The notes: generated from the sequence alone by a model not told the origin. A DNA stretch of 64,000 nucleotides from Paenibacillus kobensis NBRC 15729 (GCF_004000825.1 NZ_BILZ01000023.1:22461-86460); one strand, 5' to 3'; shown: positions 35,791-46,212, numbered from the stretch's first letter. A program made the numbers and translations.

Positions 35791-38700
35791 ATGAGAACCA
35801 TTTTGAAAATGCGTTGGCTCGTGCTTGTAATCTGGATTGCGGCGCTTGCCGGCTTGATGTTCACAGCGCCTGATATGGCGCAGCTCGTCAGAGACAAAGG
35901 GCAGGTCGGCGTGCCGGACGGGTACAGCTCCACGGATGCGGAGAAGCTGCTTGAAGGACTCAGCGGCAAAGCCGGCGGCGATACAGGATTGTCGACCGTA
36001 CTCGTGTTCCACCGTGACGGCGGGCTTAGCGCAGACGATATGGCGCAAGCGAAGCAAGCGATAGACCGGTTATCGAATGATGGGGAACAGTACGGCGTGA
36101 CGTCCGTGACATCCCATTTTATAACGGCAGAATTGAAGGATCAGCTGGTGTCCAAGGACGGGGCAACCGTCATTGCGCTGGCGAAGGTCGAATCGGAAGG
36201 CAGACTGCCGCAGGAGATGAGTGAAGGTCTCTATAAAGCCATGTCCGACGTGAAAGCCGATCATTATATTACAGGCGGATGGGTTATCGGTGAAGATGTC
36301 GTGCAGAGCTCGCAGGAAGGTCTGAAAAAGACAGAGCTCATTACTGTCGGCTTCATTCTCGTCATTCTGTTCCTTGTGTTCCGCTCGGCGGTTGCACCGA
36401 TCGTGCCGCTGCTGGCCGTCGGGTTCAGCTATGTGACGTCGCAGTCGATCGTCGCATTTCTCGTTGAGTATATGGATTTCCCGTTGTCCAATTTTACGCA
36501 AATATTCATGGTGGCGGTTATGTTCGGGATCGGGACGGACTACTGCATTCTGCTGATCAGCCGGTATAAGGAAGAGTTGATCCATCGCGGAGACCGTACG
36601 GAGGCGATCGTCGAGACGTACCGGACGGCAGGCCGTACCGTATTGTTCTCGGGTCTGGCTGTGTTCGTCGGATTTGCCGCGATTGGCTTCTCGACATTCG
36701 TCCTGTACCGCTCGGCGGTGGCGGTGGCGGTCGGTGTAGCGGTGATGCTTATCGCTTTGTTCACACTCGTTCCGTTCTTCTTGGCGGTGCTGGGCAATGC
36801 GCTGTTCTGGCCGGCCAAAGGATCGCTCGAGCATAAGGAGAGCAAGATGTGGGGGGCGGTCGGCGCATTCTCGCTGAAGCGGCCGCTTTGGGCGCTCGTC
36901 ATTCTGCTGGTGCTGACCGTGCCGGCATTGACGGCGTATAAAGGATCGATTTCGTTCAACTCGCTGGACGAGATCGGCGACAAATACGATTCGGTCAAAG
37001 CGTTCAACCTGGTCGCGGACAGCTTCGGGCCTGGTGAGACGCTGCCGACGAGTGTTGTGATCAAATCCGATAAGCCGATGGGTACGACTGAAGGGCTTGC
37101 GGCAATCGAGCAGATAAGCCGGGAGCTGTCCAAAGTCGAAGGCGTCCAGACGGTGCGCAGCGCGACGAGGCCGATGGGCACCGCTCCGGACGATTTCCTG
37201 GTCGCGGATCAGGTCGGTACGCTGGAAGACGGGCTCGGCCAAAGCGGCGACGGCTTGACGACGATCGGCAACGGTTTGTCCGAAGCGAGCAAGTCGCTGA
37301 GCGAGAACGCGCCGAAGCTGGAGGAAGCGGCGGCAGGCGCGGGCAAGCTGGTTGAAGGCACGGCGGCATTAAAATCCGGCGTGTCGGAGCTCGGAGCCGG
37401 CTTGAAGCGGATCGAGCAAGGCATCAAGGACGGTTCGCTTGGAGCCGGACAGCTGAAAGCCGGACTGGAGGATGCGCGTCAAAGCGCTGTTCAACTGTCC
37501 GAAGCGGCGAAGAAGCTGGAAGGCAGCTACAGCGGGCTGGGCGACGGTCTGAAGCAGCTGCAGGGCAGTTATTCGGAGCTGGCTGAAGAGCAAGCGAAAC
37601 TGGCGGACGGGTTGCAGTCGGTGGGCACGGGGCTGGAGGGGCTCGGCGACAAATATCCGGAGCTTCGCGATGATGAGGCATTCACCAATGCGCTCGGCGC
37701 GGTCGGCAAGCTGCAAAGCGACGCTGCTTCGCTGAACAGCCGGCTGAGCAAGCTGAACGGCCAACTGGACGGCCTTGCCGGCGGTGTCAGCCAAGCGAAT
37801 GACGGCTTAAGCCAAGCGGCGTCCGGCCAGGCGGCGCTCGCCTCCGGGCTGAAAACGCTGGCCGATGGCATTGGCAAGCTCCAAACGGGGCTGAACGAAG
37901 CGGCAGCCGGCCAAGGCGCTATCGTATCGAAGCTTCCGGACGTGACGTCCGGTCTCGATGAGCTGGCGGGCGGACAGAAGCAGCTTCAGTCCGGATTTGC
38001 CGAGCTGAACGGCCAGCTGTCCGAGCTGACAGGCGGACTCGACCAGAGTGTCGACGGCTTGAAGCAGGTTACGGACGGATTGGGCTCGGCAAGAGGTTAT
38101 TTGACCGAGTTGTCTTCCGCGCCGGACAAAGGCATGACCGGTTGGTTCGTGCCGGGTCAGGCATCGGATAATGCCCAGTTCACGCAGGCGCTTGACGCTT
38201 ATATGTCGCCGGACCGGATGACGGTGAAATTCGACGTAGTGTTCGCTGGCAACCCTTACGAGCTGGAGACGATGTCGCGGATTGAGGGGCTGAAGGCTGC
38301 TGCAGCGCGCGGACTGCAGGATACGGCGTTCGCTTCCGCAGAATACGCGGTCGGAGGCATTACGAGCAATAACCAGGATCTTAAAGTGATGTCGGATGGC
38401 GATTATTCCAAGACCGTCGTGTACATGCTGATCGGGATCGGCATCATTCTGATCGCCCTGTTCCGGTCGATCGTGATGCCTCTGTACATGATCGCTTCGC
38501 TTCTGCTTACATTCTATACATCGCTTGCGGTATCGGAGATCATCTTCGTCCGCTTGCTCGGGCATACCGGCGTCAGCTGGGCGGTGCCGTTCTTCGGCTT
38601 CGTCATGCTCATGGCGCTCGGTATTGACTACAGCATCTTCTTAATGGACCGGTTCAAAGAATACCGCCATTTGCCGCCATCGGAAGCGATTCTTCTCGCG

Positions 38701-39009
38701 ATGCGCCGGATGGGAACGGTCATCATGTCGGCTGCCGTCATATTGGGAGGAACGTTCGCGGCGATGCTTCCGTCGGGCGTCATGTCGCTGCTTCAGATTG
38801 CGACGATCGTGCTGTGCGGATTGTTCATGTATGCGCTCATTATGCTGCCGTTGTTCATTCCGATCATGGTCCGCATGTTCGGCGAAGCGAATTACTGGCC
38901 GTTCATGCGCCGTTCGGATGGAGTTTTGCACGGAGGGTCTGAGTCTGTTCGCCATGGCGGAAGCGGGCATCATGGCGGTGCCAGCCGGCCGCAGGATACG
39001 ACGGTATAG
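35791..39009 (+). CDS. MMPL/RND family exporter with extended periplasm-side coiled repeats
   Basis: A 1072-residue transporter. TM1 is at the N-terminus, followed by an extracellular domain and a bundle of five helices (~180-350; GIGTDYCILLISRYKEEL carries the RND-type acidic motif). A long second extracellular region (~480-790) is built of amphipathic repeats (GLxxAxxxLxxG, as in YhgE/ESX-like proteins). The second helix bundle (~870-1040) holds ALGIDYSIFLMDRFKEYR. MMPL proteins export lipids, siderophores or drugs by proton motive force. Substrate unknown. Co-transcribed with the MarR gene; a terminator follows at 39054. Confidence 0.92.
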   Translation: MRTILKMRWLVLVIWIAALAGLMFTAPDMAQLVRDKGQVGVPDGYSSTDAEKLLEGLSGKAGGDTGLSTVLVFHRDGGLSADDMAQAKQAIDRLSNDGEQYGVTSVTSHFITAELKDQLVSKDGATVIALAKVESEGRLPQEMSEGLYKAMSDVKADHYITGGWVIGEDVVQSSQEGLKKTELITVGFILVILFLVFRSAVAPIVPLLAVGFSYVTSQSIVAFLVEYMDFPLSNFTQIFMVAVMFGIGTDYCILLISRYKEELIHRGDRTEAIVETYRTAGRTVLFSGLAVFVGFAAIGFSTFVLYRSAVAVAVGVAVMLIALFTLVPFFLAVLGNALFWPAKGSLEHKESKMWGAVGAFSLKRPLWALVILLVLTVPALTAYKGSISFNSLDEIGDKYDSVKAFNLVADSFGPGETLPTSVVIKSDKPMGTTEGLAAIEQISRELSKVEGVQTVRSATRPMGTAPDDFLVADQVGTLEDGLGQSGDGLTTIGNGLSEASKSLSENAPKLEEAAAGAGKLVEGTAALKSGVSELGAGLKRIEQGIKDGSLGAGQLKAGLEDARQSAVQLSEAAKKLEGSYSGLGDGLKQLQGSYSELAEEQAKLADGLQSVGTGLEGLGDKYPELRDDEAFTNALGAVGKLQSDAASLNSRLSKLNGQLDGLAGGVSQANDGLSQAASGQAALASGLKTLADGIGKLQTGLNEAAAGQGAIVSKLPDVTSGLDELAGGQKQLQSGFAELNGQLSELTGGLDQSVDGLKQVTDGLGSARGYLTELSSAPDKGMTGWFVPGQASDNAQFTQALDAYMSPDRMTVKFDVVFAGNPYELETMSRIEGLKAAAARGLQDTAFASAEYAVGGITSNNQDLKVMSDGDYSKTVVYMLIGIGIILIALFRSIVMPLYMIASLLLTFYTSLAVSEIIFVRLLGHTGVSWAVPFFGFVMLMALGIDYSIFLMDRFKEYRHLPPSEAILLAMRRMGTVIMSAAVILGGTFAAMLPSGVMSLLQIATIVLCGLFMYALIMLPLFIPIMVRMFGEANYWPFMRRSDGVLHGGSESVRHGGSGHHGGASRPQDTTV

Positions 39010-39053
39010 TTCGGAGCAGGTGTTTTTGGATAGGAGTATGGGTAGAGACTGAA

Positions 39054-39082
39054 GAGCGCGCCTTTCATGGCGCGCTTTTTTG
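39054..39082 (+). terminator. Terminator after the MMPL gene
   Basis: AGCGCGCC-tttcat-GGCGCGCT followed by TTTTTG. Confidence 0.92.
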
Positions 39083-39141
39083 TTATGCCGGTCATTTGTG
39101 ACGGTTATCCGGAACGGATTACGGTTTGGAGGAGGGTCTCA

Positions 39142-39333
39142 TTGCAGTCGGTGCAACGAAATACGGGGATTAGGCGGGGAACCATTCGTTCATTGCACAA
39201 CGTACAATGGGAAATGGGCAGAAATCGATATTTTAGAGTAAAGGCTGACTGTTGTGCTGATTTGGGTTGTATGAAATGCAATCAAGCCTATGCGGCAGGC
39301 GAACATTGGTTGTTTTCATTGTACAGAGTACAA
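39142..39333. repeat. Phased palindrome array, copy 2 (TTGYAYnnnRTRCAA)
   Basis: TTGCAGtcgGTGCAA (39142), TTGCACaacGTACAA (39193), TTGTATgaaATGCAA (39267) and TTGTACagaGTACAA (39319). Start-to-start distances are 51, 74 and 52 bp, matching the array at 22844-23036 (52, 74, 52). The array lies between the MMPL terminator and the uvrB promoter. The open frame across it (39067-39432) is not supported as a gene. Confidence 0.85.
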
Positions 39334-39456
39334 TCTAGTTATGGATTCGCTGGCAGTGTTTTGATCACAGCAGGGGGGATGGGCAGTCGTGAATTAATAG
39401 GTTGCCGCACATTCATGCTGCCGGAAGGTTAATGATTACCCCGCTCATATTCCAAA

Positions 39457-39485
39457 TTGCATCGGCATCTGGAAAACGATATAAT
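39457..39485 (+). promoter_or_regulatory. uvrB promoter
   Basis: TTGCAT (39457-39462), 17 bp, TATAAT (39480-39485). The leader to the uvrB ATG is about 140 bases. Confidence 0.8.
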
Positions 39486-39491
39486 GGATGG

Positions 39492-39503
39492 GAACACACA
39501 TTC
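39492..39503 (+). promoter_or_regulatory. LexA (DinR)-like box at the uvrB start site
   Basis: GAAC-ACAC-ATTC matches seven of the eight fixed bases of the Gram-positive SOS box GAAC-N4-GTTC. It lies at the predicted transcription start of uvrB, where repression would be expected. Confidence 0.6.
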
Positions 39504-39633
39504 GAGTTTCTGTCCCGATTCGACGGGCAGATTCGATCGGTTGCTGTCTATTAAGGCAGGCCTATTGGGCATACAGATTAATAGAACTTCATTTTATAAA
39601 TAAACAATAATGCCAGGGAGGTGAGCGGCCGAC

Positions 39634-41637
39634 ATGGAGACGGTAGAGAGGCTGAATAAACCGTTCAAGCTGATGAGCGAATACAAGCCGCAGGGCGACC
39701 AGCCGGGGGCGATCCGAGAATTGGTCGAGGGTATCGATAATGGCGAACGGTATCAGACACTGCTTGGTGCGACGGGTACGGGCAAGACGTACACCATTGC
39801 GAACACGATCGCGCAGTTGAACCGTCCGACGCTCGTTATCGCGCACAATAAGACGCTGGCGGCACAGTTGTGCAGCGAGTTTCAGGAGTTTTTTCCGGAA
39901 AATGCAGTGTCCTACTTCGTCAGCTACTACGACTACTTCCAGCCGGAAGCTTATATTCCGTCGACGGATACGTACATCGAGAAGGATTCGAGCATTAACG
40001 ACGAGATCGACAAGCTGCGCCACTCGGCGACGAGCTCGCTGTTCGAGAGGCGCGACGTCATTATCGTAGCCAGCGTATCGTGCATCTACGGTCTCGGTTC
40101 GCCAAGCGAGTACGGGAGCCTTGTGCTGTCGCTGCGGGTCGGCATGGAGAAGTCCCGCGACGCGATTCTGCACAAGCTGGTGGACATTCAATACCAGCGG
40201 AACGATATCAACTTCATTCGCGGCACCTTCCGTGTGCGCGGCGACGTGATTGAGATATTCCCAGTCGCGAACAACGAGCGCGCCATGCGAGTCGAACTGT
40301 TCGGCGACGAGATCGAGCGGATTACCGAGATCGATGTACTTACGGGCGAGATCGTGGGCGAACGCGACCACATCGCGATTTTCCCGGCATCCCACTTCGT
40401 TACGCATGAGGAGACGATGAAGCGGGCGCTCGTCAATATCGAGCGGGAGCTGGAGGAGCGTCTTGCGGAGCTGCGCGATCAGGGCAAGCTGCTCGAGGCG
40501 CAGCGGCTGGAGCAACGGACGCGCTATGATATCGAGATGATGCAGGAGATGGGCTTCTGCTCCGGCATCGAGAACTACTCAGGTCCGCTCACATTCCGCG
40601 AACGCGGATCAACGCCGTATACGTTGATGGACTATTTTCCTGACGATATGCTGATCGTCATCGACGAGTCTCACGTGACACTGCCGCAGATTCGTGCGAT
40701 GTACAACGGGGACCGTGCGCGCAAGGAAGTGCTCGTCGAGCACGGCTTCCGGCTGCCGTCGGCGATGGATAACCGGCCGCTTCGGTTCGAGGAGTTCGAG
40801 GGAAAGGCGGGCCAGATGATCTATGTATCCGCTACGCCGGGACCTTATGAGCTAGAGCAATGTCCGACAATGGTGCAGCAGATCATTCGGCCGACGGGTC
40901 TCATCGATCCGCCGATCGAGGTGCGTCCGACAAAGGGGCAGATCGACGATCTGCTTAGCGAGATTCGAGACCGGGTGACGAAGGATGAGCGCGTGCTCGT
41001 GACGACGCTGACGAAGAAGATGGCGGAGGATCTGACCGACTACTTCAAGGACGTCGGCATTAAGGTGCGGTATATGCACTCGGATATTAAAACGCTCGAA
41101 CGGATGCAGATTTTGCGCGACTTGCGTCTGGGCTCGTTCCATGTTCTCGTCGGCATTAACTTGCTTCGCGAAGGGTTGGACTTGCCGGAAGTATCGCTCG
41201 TTGCGATTCTCGATGCGGATAAGGAAGGATTCCTTCGTTCGGAACGGTCGCTTATTCAGACGATCGGCCGCGCTGCCCGGAATTCCGAAGGGCGCGTTAT
41301 TATGTACGGAGACAAGATTACGGACTCCATGGATAAAGCGATCAAGGAGACGGACCGCCGCCGTACGATTCAGATCGCTTATAACGAGCAGCACGGTATT
41401 ACGCCGCAGACGATCCGCAAGAAGATTCATGACGTTATCGAGGCGACGAAGGTTGCTGAACAGAAGGCGGACTACCTGACGGGAACCGGCGCAGGCGGCA
41501 AGCTGACGAAGAAGGAGCGCCAGTCGCTTATTCAGCGCTTAGAGGCGGAGATGAAGGATGCGGCGAAGAGCTTGCAGTTCGAGCGTGCCGCCGAGCTTCG
41601 CGACGCGCTGCTGGAGCTTCGGGCAGAGACGGATTAA
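39634..41637 (+). CDS. uvrB: Excinuclease ABC subunit B
   Basis: The 667-residue damage-verification helicase of nucleotide excision repair. Walker [11 protein letters not shown] (~44), the beta-hairpin that inserts beside the lesion ([20 protein letters not shown], ~92-111), helicase motif [11 protein letters not shown] and IGRAARN near the C-terminal helicase motifs are intact. A UVR domain (~625-660, [15 protein letters not shown]) binds UvrC. GGGAGGTGAG precedes the ATG. It forms an operon with uvrA 52 bases downstream and has a promoter with a LexA-like box. Confidence 0.97.
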   Translation: METVERLNKPFKLMSEYKPQGDQPGAIRELVEGIDNGERYQTLLGATGTGKTYTIANTIAQLNRPTLVIAHNKTLAAQLCSEFQEFFPENAVSYFVSYYDYFQPEAYIPSTDTYIEKDSSINDEIDKLRHSATSSLFERRDVIIVASVSCIYGLGSPSEYGSLVLSLRVGMEKSRDAILHKLVDIQYQRNDINFIRGTFRVRGDVIEIFPVANNERAMRVELFGDEIERITEIDVLTGEIVGERDHIAIFPASHFVTHEETMKRALVNIERELEERLAELRDQGKLLEAQRLEQRTRYDIEMMQEMGFCSGIENYSGPLTFRERGSTPYTLMDYFPDDMLIVIDESHVTLPQIRAMYNGDRARKEVLVEHGFRLPSAMDNRPLRFEEFEGKAGQMIYVSATPGPYELEQCPTMVQQIIRPTGLIDPPIEVRPTKGQIDDLLSEIRDRVTKDERVLVTTLTKKMAEDLTDYFKDVGIKVRYMHSDIKTLERMQILRDLRLGSFHVLVGINLLREGLDLPEVSLVAILDADKEGFLRSERSLIQTIGRAARNSEGRVIMYGDKITDSMDKAIKETDRRRTIQIAYNEQHGITPQTIRKKIHDVIEATKVAEQKADYLTGTGAGGKLTKKERQSLIQRLEAEMKDAAKSLQFERAAELRDALLELRAETD

Positions 41638-41689
41638 TAGGGGCGGTATAGGCCCTATTTTATAGAGGGAACAGAAGGGTGGAGCAGGA

Positions 41690-44581
41690 GTGGCAAGCGA
41701 TCGGATAGTTATCAAGGGTGCACGCGCCCACAATTTAAAAAATATCGACGTCACGATACCGCGCGACAAATTCGTCGTGCTGACGGGACTTAGCGGTTCC
41801 GGCAAATCGTCGCTCGCATTCGATACGATTTATGCGGAAGGACAGCGGCGCTACGTCGAGTCGCTGTCCGCATACGCCCGCCAGTTTCTCGGGCAGATGG
41901 AGAAGCCGGACGTCGATTCAATCGACGGTCTGTCGCCAGCCATCTCGATCGACCAGAAGACGACGAGCCGCAATCCGCGCTCGACGGTCGGCACGGTAAC
42001 TGAAATTTACGACTACCTGCGGCTGCTGTTCGCCCGGGTAGGCAAGCCGCATTGCCCGGATCACGGTATCGAGATTACGTCGCAGACCGTCGAGCAGATG
42101 GTGGACCGGATTATGGAATATCCGGAACGGACGCGGCTGCAGATTCTGGCGCCGATCGTATCGGGCCGCAAGGGCGAGCATACGAAGTTGCTGCAGGATG
42201 TGCAGAAGCAAGGCTTTGTCCGCGTGCGGATCGACGGCGAGCTCCGCGAGCTTGGCGGCGAGGAGATTGTGCTCGAGAAGAACAAGAAGCATTCGATTGA
42301 GGTCGTCGTTGACCGGATCGTCGTGAAGTCCGACGTTCACACCCGCCTTGCGGATTCGCTGGAGACGGCGTTGAAGTTATCGGAAGGCAAAGTCATCGTC
42401 GACATCATCGATAAGGAAGAACTGATGTTCAGCTCCAACCTGGCTTGTCCGGAATGCGGCTTCAGCATTGACGAGCTGGCGCCTCGTATGTTTTCGTTCA
42501 ACAGCCCGTTCGGGGCTTGTCCGGAATGCGACGGGCTCGGCGCGAAGATGATCGTTGACCCTGACTTGCTTGTACCGGATGCGTCCAAGTCGATCGAGGA
42601 AGGCGCATTCGAGGCATGGGCGGGCAGTACTTCGAATTATTATCCGCAATTTCTTGCGGCAGTGTGCCAGCACTACGGCATCTCGCGCACTGCGGCTGTC
42701 GGCGAGCTGAGCGCCGAGCATATGAAGAAGCTTCTCTACGGCACTGGCGGCGAGCTCGTGAAGTTCAAGTACGAGAACGACTTCGGCCACCGGAAAGAAG
42801 CGCTCGTCGCATTCGAGGGCATCGTGAATAACTTAGAGCGCCGTTATCGCGACACAGCATCGGATATGATGAGGGAAATCATCGAAGGGTATATGAGCGC
42901 GAAGCCGTGCGGATCGTGCAAAGGCCACCGTTTAAAGAAAGAAAGTCTGGCCGTCACGGTCGGCAAGCAGAATATCGCCTACGTCACGTCACTGTCCATC
43001 GGCGAAGCACAGCGTTTCTTCAATGGACTGGAACTTAGTGAGAAGGATATGACGATTGCGAATCTTATCCTGAGAGAAATTAACGGACGTCTTGGCTTCC
43101 TCGTGAATGTCGGCCTCGAATATTTGTCGATGAGCCGTGCAGCGGGCACGCTGTCGGGCGGTGAAGCACAGCGTATCCGGCTCGCGACGCAGATCGGGTC
43201 TAGTCTGATGGGCGTACTGTATATTTTGGACGAGCCGAGCATCGGTCTGCATCAACGGGATAATGACCGCCTTATTCAGACGCTTGAGCATATGCGCAAT
43301 CTCGGCAACACGCTGATCGTCGTCGAGCATGACGAGGATACGATGCTGGCTGCGGACTATATTATCGATATCGGACCGGGAGCGGGCATTCACGGCGGGC
43401 AAGTCATTGCGCAAGGCACGCCTGCGGAAGTGATGGCGGACGAGAAGTCGCTGACCGGTGCATACTTAAGCGGACGGAAGTTTATCGAAGTGCCGCTGGA
43501 GCGGCGGAAGACGTCCGACAAGTGGCTGGAGATCCGCGGCGCGAAGGAGAACAACCTGCGCGGACTGAATGTGAAGATTCCGCTCGGCGTCTTTACGGCG
43601 GTTACCGGCGTATCGGGCTCCGGCAAGTCGACACTGGTGAACGAGATTTTGTACAAAACGTTGGCTCGCGACTTGAACAGAGCGAAGGTTCGCCCAGGCG
43701 AGCATAAAGAAATTCGCGGCCTTGAGCACATCGAGAAAGTCATCGATATCGATCAGTCGCCGATCGGCCGTACGCCGCGCTCTAACCCGGCTACTTATAC
43801 GGGCGTATTCGATGACATTCGCGACGTGTTCTCGAACACGAACGAGGCGAAGGTGCGCGGCTATAAGAAAGGGCGCTTCAGCTTCAACGTGAAGGGCGGC
43901 CGATGCGAAGCATGCCGCGGCGACGGCATTATTAAGATCGAAATGCACTTCCTGCCGGACGTCTACGTGCCATGCGAGATTTGCAAAGGCAAGCGGTACA
44001 ACCGCGAGACGCTCGAAGTGAAGTACAAAGGGAAAAATATTGCCGAAGTGCTTGAGCTGACGATCGAGGATTCGGTCGAGTTCTTCCGTAACATTCCGCG
44101 CATTCACCGGAAGATGCAGACGCTGTTCGACGTCGGTCTCGGCTATATGCGCCTTGGCCAAGCGGCGACGACGTTGTCGGGCGGTGAAGCACAGCGCGTC
44201 AAGCTCGCGGCTGAGCTGTACCGCCGCAGCACGGGTAAGACGATGTACATTCTTGATGAGCCGACGACGGGTCTGCACGTCGACGACATCGACCGGCTGC
44301 TGCAGGTGCTTCATCGTCTGGTCGACAGCGGCGAGTCCGTGCTCGTTATCGAGCATAACCTCGACGTTATTAAGACGGCCGATTATTTGATCGACCTCGG
44401 ACCGGAAGGCGGCAGCGGCGGCGGCACAATCGTCGCGACGGGCGAGCCGGAATCCGTCGTTAAGGTAGAGGGCTCGTATACGGGCCGCTACTTGAAGCCG
44501 ATTCTCGAGCGCGACCGCGAGCGTACCGTCAATCGGCGCCAGGAAGCGGAACAATCGGTTGCTGCGGGAGCGGCGGATTAG
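41690..44581 (+). CDS. uvrA: Excinuclease ABC subunit A
   Basis: The 963-residue damage-sensing ATPase of nucleotide excision repair, an ABC-type dimer. It has two Walker A motifs ([14 protein letters not shown] ~35; [13 protein letters not shown] ~645), two LSGGEAQR signatures and two zinc modules (CPEC...CPEC ~254-283; CEAC...CEIC ~740-766). The start is GTG 41690 with GGAGCAGGAG upstream. A strong terminator follows at 44619. All motifs are intact. Confidence 0.97.
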   Translation: MASDRIVIKGARAHNLKNIDVTIPRDKFVVLTGLSGSGKSSLAFDTIYAEGQRRYVESLSAYARQFLGQMEKPDVDSIDGLSPAISIDQKTTSRNPRSTVGTVTEIYDYLRLLFARVGKPHCPDHGIEITSQTVEQMVDRIMEYPERTRLQILAPIVSGRKGEHTKLLQDVQKQGFVRVRIDGELRELGGEEIVLEKNKKHSIEVVVDRIVVKSDVHTRLADSLETALKLSEGKVIVDIIDKEELMFSSNLACPECGFSIDELAPRMFSFNSPFGACPECDGLGAKMIVDPDLLVPDASKSIEEGAFEAWAGSTSNYYPQFLAAVCQHYGISRTAAVGELSAEHMKKLLYGTGGELVKFKYENDFGHRKEALVAFEGIVNNLERRYRDTASDMMREIIEGYMSAKPCGSCKGHRLKKESLAVTVGKQNIAYVTSLSIGEAQRFFNGLELSEKDMTIANLILREINGRLGFLVNVGLEYLSMSRAAGTLSGGEAQRIRLATQIGSSLMGVLYILDEPSIGLHQRDNDRLIQTLEHMRNLGNTLIVVEHDEDTMLAADYIIDIGPGAGIHGGQVIAQGTPAEVMADEKSLTGAYLSGRKFIEVPLERRKTSDKWLEIRGAKENNLRGLNVKIPLGVFTAVTGVSGSGKSTLVNEILYKTLARDLNRAKVRPGEHKEIRGLEHIEKVIDIDQSPIGRTPRSNPATYTGVFDDIRDVFSNTNEAKVRGYKKGRFSFNVKGGRCEACRGDGIIKIEMHFLPDVYVPCEICKGKRYNRETLEVKYKGKNIAEVLELTIEDSVEFFRNIPRIHRKMQTLFDVGLGYMRLGQAATTLSGGEAQRVKLAAELYRRSTGKTMYILDEPTTGLHVDDIDRLLQVLHRLVDSGESVLVIEHNLDVIKTADYLIDLGPEGGSGGGTIVATGEPESVVKVEGSYTGRYLKPILERDRERTVNRRQEAEQSVAAGAAD

Positions 44582-44618
44582 ACGGACCGCCATTGAGCGA
44601 GCGGTATAGCGTTACAAC

Positions 44619-44656
44619 AGAAGGAAGCATGCGATGATGCATGCTTCCTTCTTTCG
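44619..44656 (+). terminator. Terminator after uvrA
   Basis: AAGGAAGCATGC-gatgat-GCATGCTTCCTT followed by CTTTCG, a 12-bp perfect stem. Confidence 0.88.
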
Positions 44657-44670
44657 TGAGGCGAGGCAGC

Positions 44671-44860
44671 TAACGAATCGTAACGTTCTTATTTGCCCGA
44701 AATTGCCTTGATTTTGATTTAACGAATCGTATAGGCGCTATTTGGCTTCAATTAATCGAAATCGTGGTCATTTATGAGAAATAAGGCTGCTGGAGTTCGT
44801 TACATTGCTAGTAGAGGTCATTTGGAGCGAATAAGGCTTGTGGGATTCTTTAGCCGACTA
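44671..44860. repeat. Dispersed-type repeat: two direct and two inverted ~49-bp units
   Basis: TAACGAATCGTA begins at 44671 and again at 44720 (49 bp apart), each followed by a (T/C)TATTTG block. On the other strand, the same pattern (TAACGAACTCC...CCTTATTTC and AAAGAATCCC...CCTTATTCG) recurs, read on the plus strand as GGTCATTTATGAGAAATAAGG (from 44766) and GGTCATTTGGAGCGAATAAGG (from 44816), 50 bp apart. The whole is therefore a large, degenerate inverted arrangement of two pairs. No gene is seen. Confidence 0.65.
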
Positions 44861-45002
44861 CTAGTCTGCTTGGTTTGGCTCACGGAGTGAGAAATCCATA
44901 CTATCGCCGTACTACCACACTACAACTTTATGCTGACGATAATTTCCTGAACCGCGCGTTAGGATATAGACAGTAGTGAGAGGTTTATTAGGGGGAATAG
45001 CG

Positions 45003-45167
45003 TTGAAATGGAAACAAACAGGCATCATTTTGTTTGTCGAGAACTATCAAGCCGCGCTTCGATTTTATACGGAACAGCTCTGTCTACAAGTTCAGCGGCA
45101 GGAAGAGGGGTTGACCGTGATGGATTTCGGCGGGGCAGTTGCCCCCGATGCATCCGCCATCCTCTGA
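45003..45167 (+). pseudogene. Truncated VOC/glyoxalase-family gene
   Basis: A TTG start with AGGGGG upstream opens a frame LKWKQTGIILFVENYQAALR followed by FYTEQLCLQV and LTVMDFGG, the first beta-alpha-beta unit of a vicinal oxygen chelate (glyoxalase/bleomycin-resistance) protein. After ~45 residues similarity stops, and the frame ends at 45167, where ~120 residues would be expected. It appears to have lost its 3' half and to be a remnant. Confidence 0.65.
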
Positions 45168-45251
45168 TTGTCCATACCGAAAGCAGTCCGTTCTCATAAC
45201 ATATTTTAATTGTATAGTTATCGGATGAATGGAAGAGAGGGATGCTGCACG

Positions 45252-45536
45252 ATGGGAGAGGCGAGACGCAACGTCCGGCGAAGCTCGCAAGCGCAACGAT
45301 GCCGCAAAGGAATCCGCAAGGCTAGCTTTCAGAGGTGGCTAAAGTCTGTTCGAGGGAATCTAGCGACGTTCCATATGACTTATCCGAACAACTCGCAATG
45401 GAATGCCCGCACGTTCCAAGGTGTAATCGTGACGCCGGGAGCCGATTATGTCGTCATTATGGACGAAGCGACCGGACGCACCGAGTTGCTGCTGTACCGG
45501 AATCTGGATTATGTTACGATTGATCTGATTTATTAA
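45252..45536 (+). CDS. Small GerQ-like protein (spore coat family)
   Basis: A 94-residue protein. The N-terminal ~35 residues are very basic (ARRNVRRSSQAQRCRKGIRK). The last ~65 resemble the C-terminal domain of spore coat protein GerQ: LATFHMTYPN...EWNA/QWNARTFQGVIVTPGADYVVI, then LLLYRNLDYVTID. GerQ is cross-linked into the coat and is needed for cortex lysis during germination. This protein lacks GerQ's long Gln/Pro-rich N-terminal part, so it is a shorter relative. The start at 45252 has GAGAGGG about 9 bases upstream. A terminator follows at 45583. Confidence 0.55.
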   Translation: MGEARRNVRRSSQAQRCRKGIRKASFQRWLKSVRGNLATFHMTYPNNSQWNARTFQGVIVTPGADYVVIMDEATGRTELLLYRNLDYVTIDLIY

Positions 45537-45582
45537 CTCGTTCTTGTTTCTTGCGCTAGAATGCTCATACAGCCCGCTAGGG

Positions 45583-45618
45583 ACAACCCGTAAGTCTGCT
45601 GACAGACGGGTTGTTCAT
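45583..45618 (+). terminator. Terminator after the GerQ-like gene
   Basis: ACAACCCGT/ACGGGTTGT stem with a 14-base loop, followed by TCATCG. The T-tract is weak. Confidence 0.6.
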
Positions 45619-45816
45619 CGTGTGCGGTTACATAAATCCGGAGCGATTGGCAACAATATTTGACGACCGGAGTCTTACATATGTGTAATCTCGTTGGATT
45701 TTGAGGTAAAATGTTGACAAAAGTGTTACGGTTGGCCGGTTGGACTTGCATCGATGGGCGGCAGCCGCTAACATAGGAATATGATAGGTGACGTGTGACG
45801 AAAAGGAGGTCATCCC

Positions 45817-46038
45817 ATGTATCTTGCAGAAGAGGCGGCAAAAGCCGCATCGTCGAGCAACATCAACACGTTCGACTGGTTCATGCTCGCGTTCACGGTG
45901 CTGATTGCGATCGGCCTAGTTCGACTGTTGATGGCAAGACCGAAGAAGAACGTATTCGCGATCGGATTTGCGACGGTATCGTTGCTCGTGTTCCTGTTTT
46001 CCGATTACGTCATGATTACGGAAAGCTGGATGAAATAA
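45817..46038 (+). CDS. Small two-helix membrane protein (DUF2759-like)
   Basis: A 73-residue protein with two hydrophobic helices (~21-39 and ~46-64) joined by the basic turn ARPKKN, and a short soluble N-terminus. It resembles the DUF2759 family of short Bacillales membrane proteins of unknown function; that assignment is from pattern. The ribosome binding site AAAGGAGGTCAT is near-perfect, suggesting high translation. It is monocistronic, followed by a terminator at 46082. Confidence 0.6.
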   Translation: MYLAEEAAKAASSSNINTFDWFMLAFTVLIAIGLVRLLMARPKKNVFAIGFATVSLLVFLFSDYVMITESWMK

Positions 46039-46081
46039 GGCCATACTATTGGTCTACATAGGGATCCGAATTTACGGGGGC

Positions 46082-46130
46082 GAGAAGGCGAGGCAGCGTG
46101 TAACGTTGCTTCGCCTTCTTTCTTATTTTC
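46082..46130 (+). terminator. Terminator after the DUF2759-like gene
   Basis: AGAAGGCGA...TCGCCTTCT with loop around GTAACGTTG, followed by TTCTTATTTTC. Confidence 0.8.
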
Positions 46131-46141
46131 TTACACGGTAT

Positions 46142-46203
46142 AAAAAAGGGGCTGTTCCCCGCGGCATCATGTTGTACATGACGCCGCAGGGACAGCCCCT
46201 TCG
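46142..46203 (-). terminator. Terminator of the isomerase/epimerase gene
   Basis: Read on the minus strand: AAGGGGCTGTCCC...GGGAACAGCCCC followed by TTTTTTA. The loop contains a second nested GCGGC/GCCGC stem. It is convergent with the plus-strand terminator just before it. Confidence 0.85.
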
Positions 46204-46212
46204 TTATTTCGT

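Noticed and set aside
39067..39432. 121-codon frame between the MMPL gene and uvrB
   Set aside because: It is a translation of the palindrome array; starts within the terminator of the MMPL gene and has no ribosome binding site.
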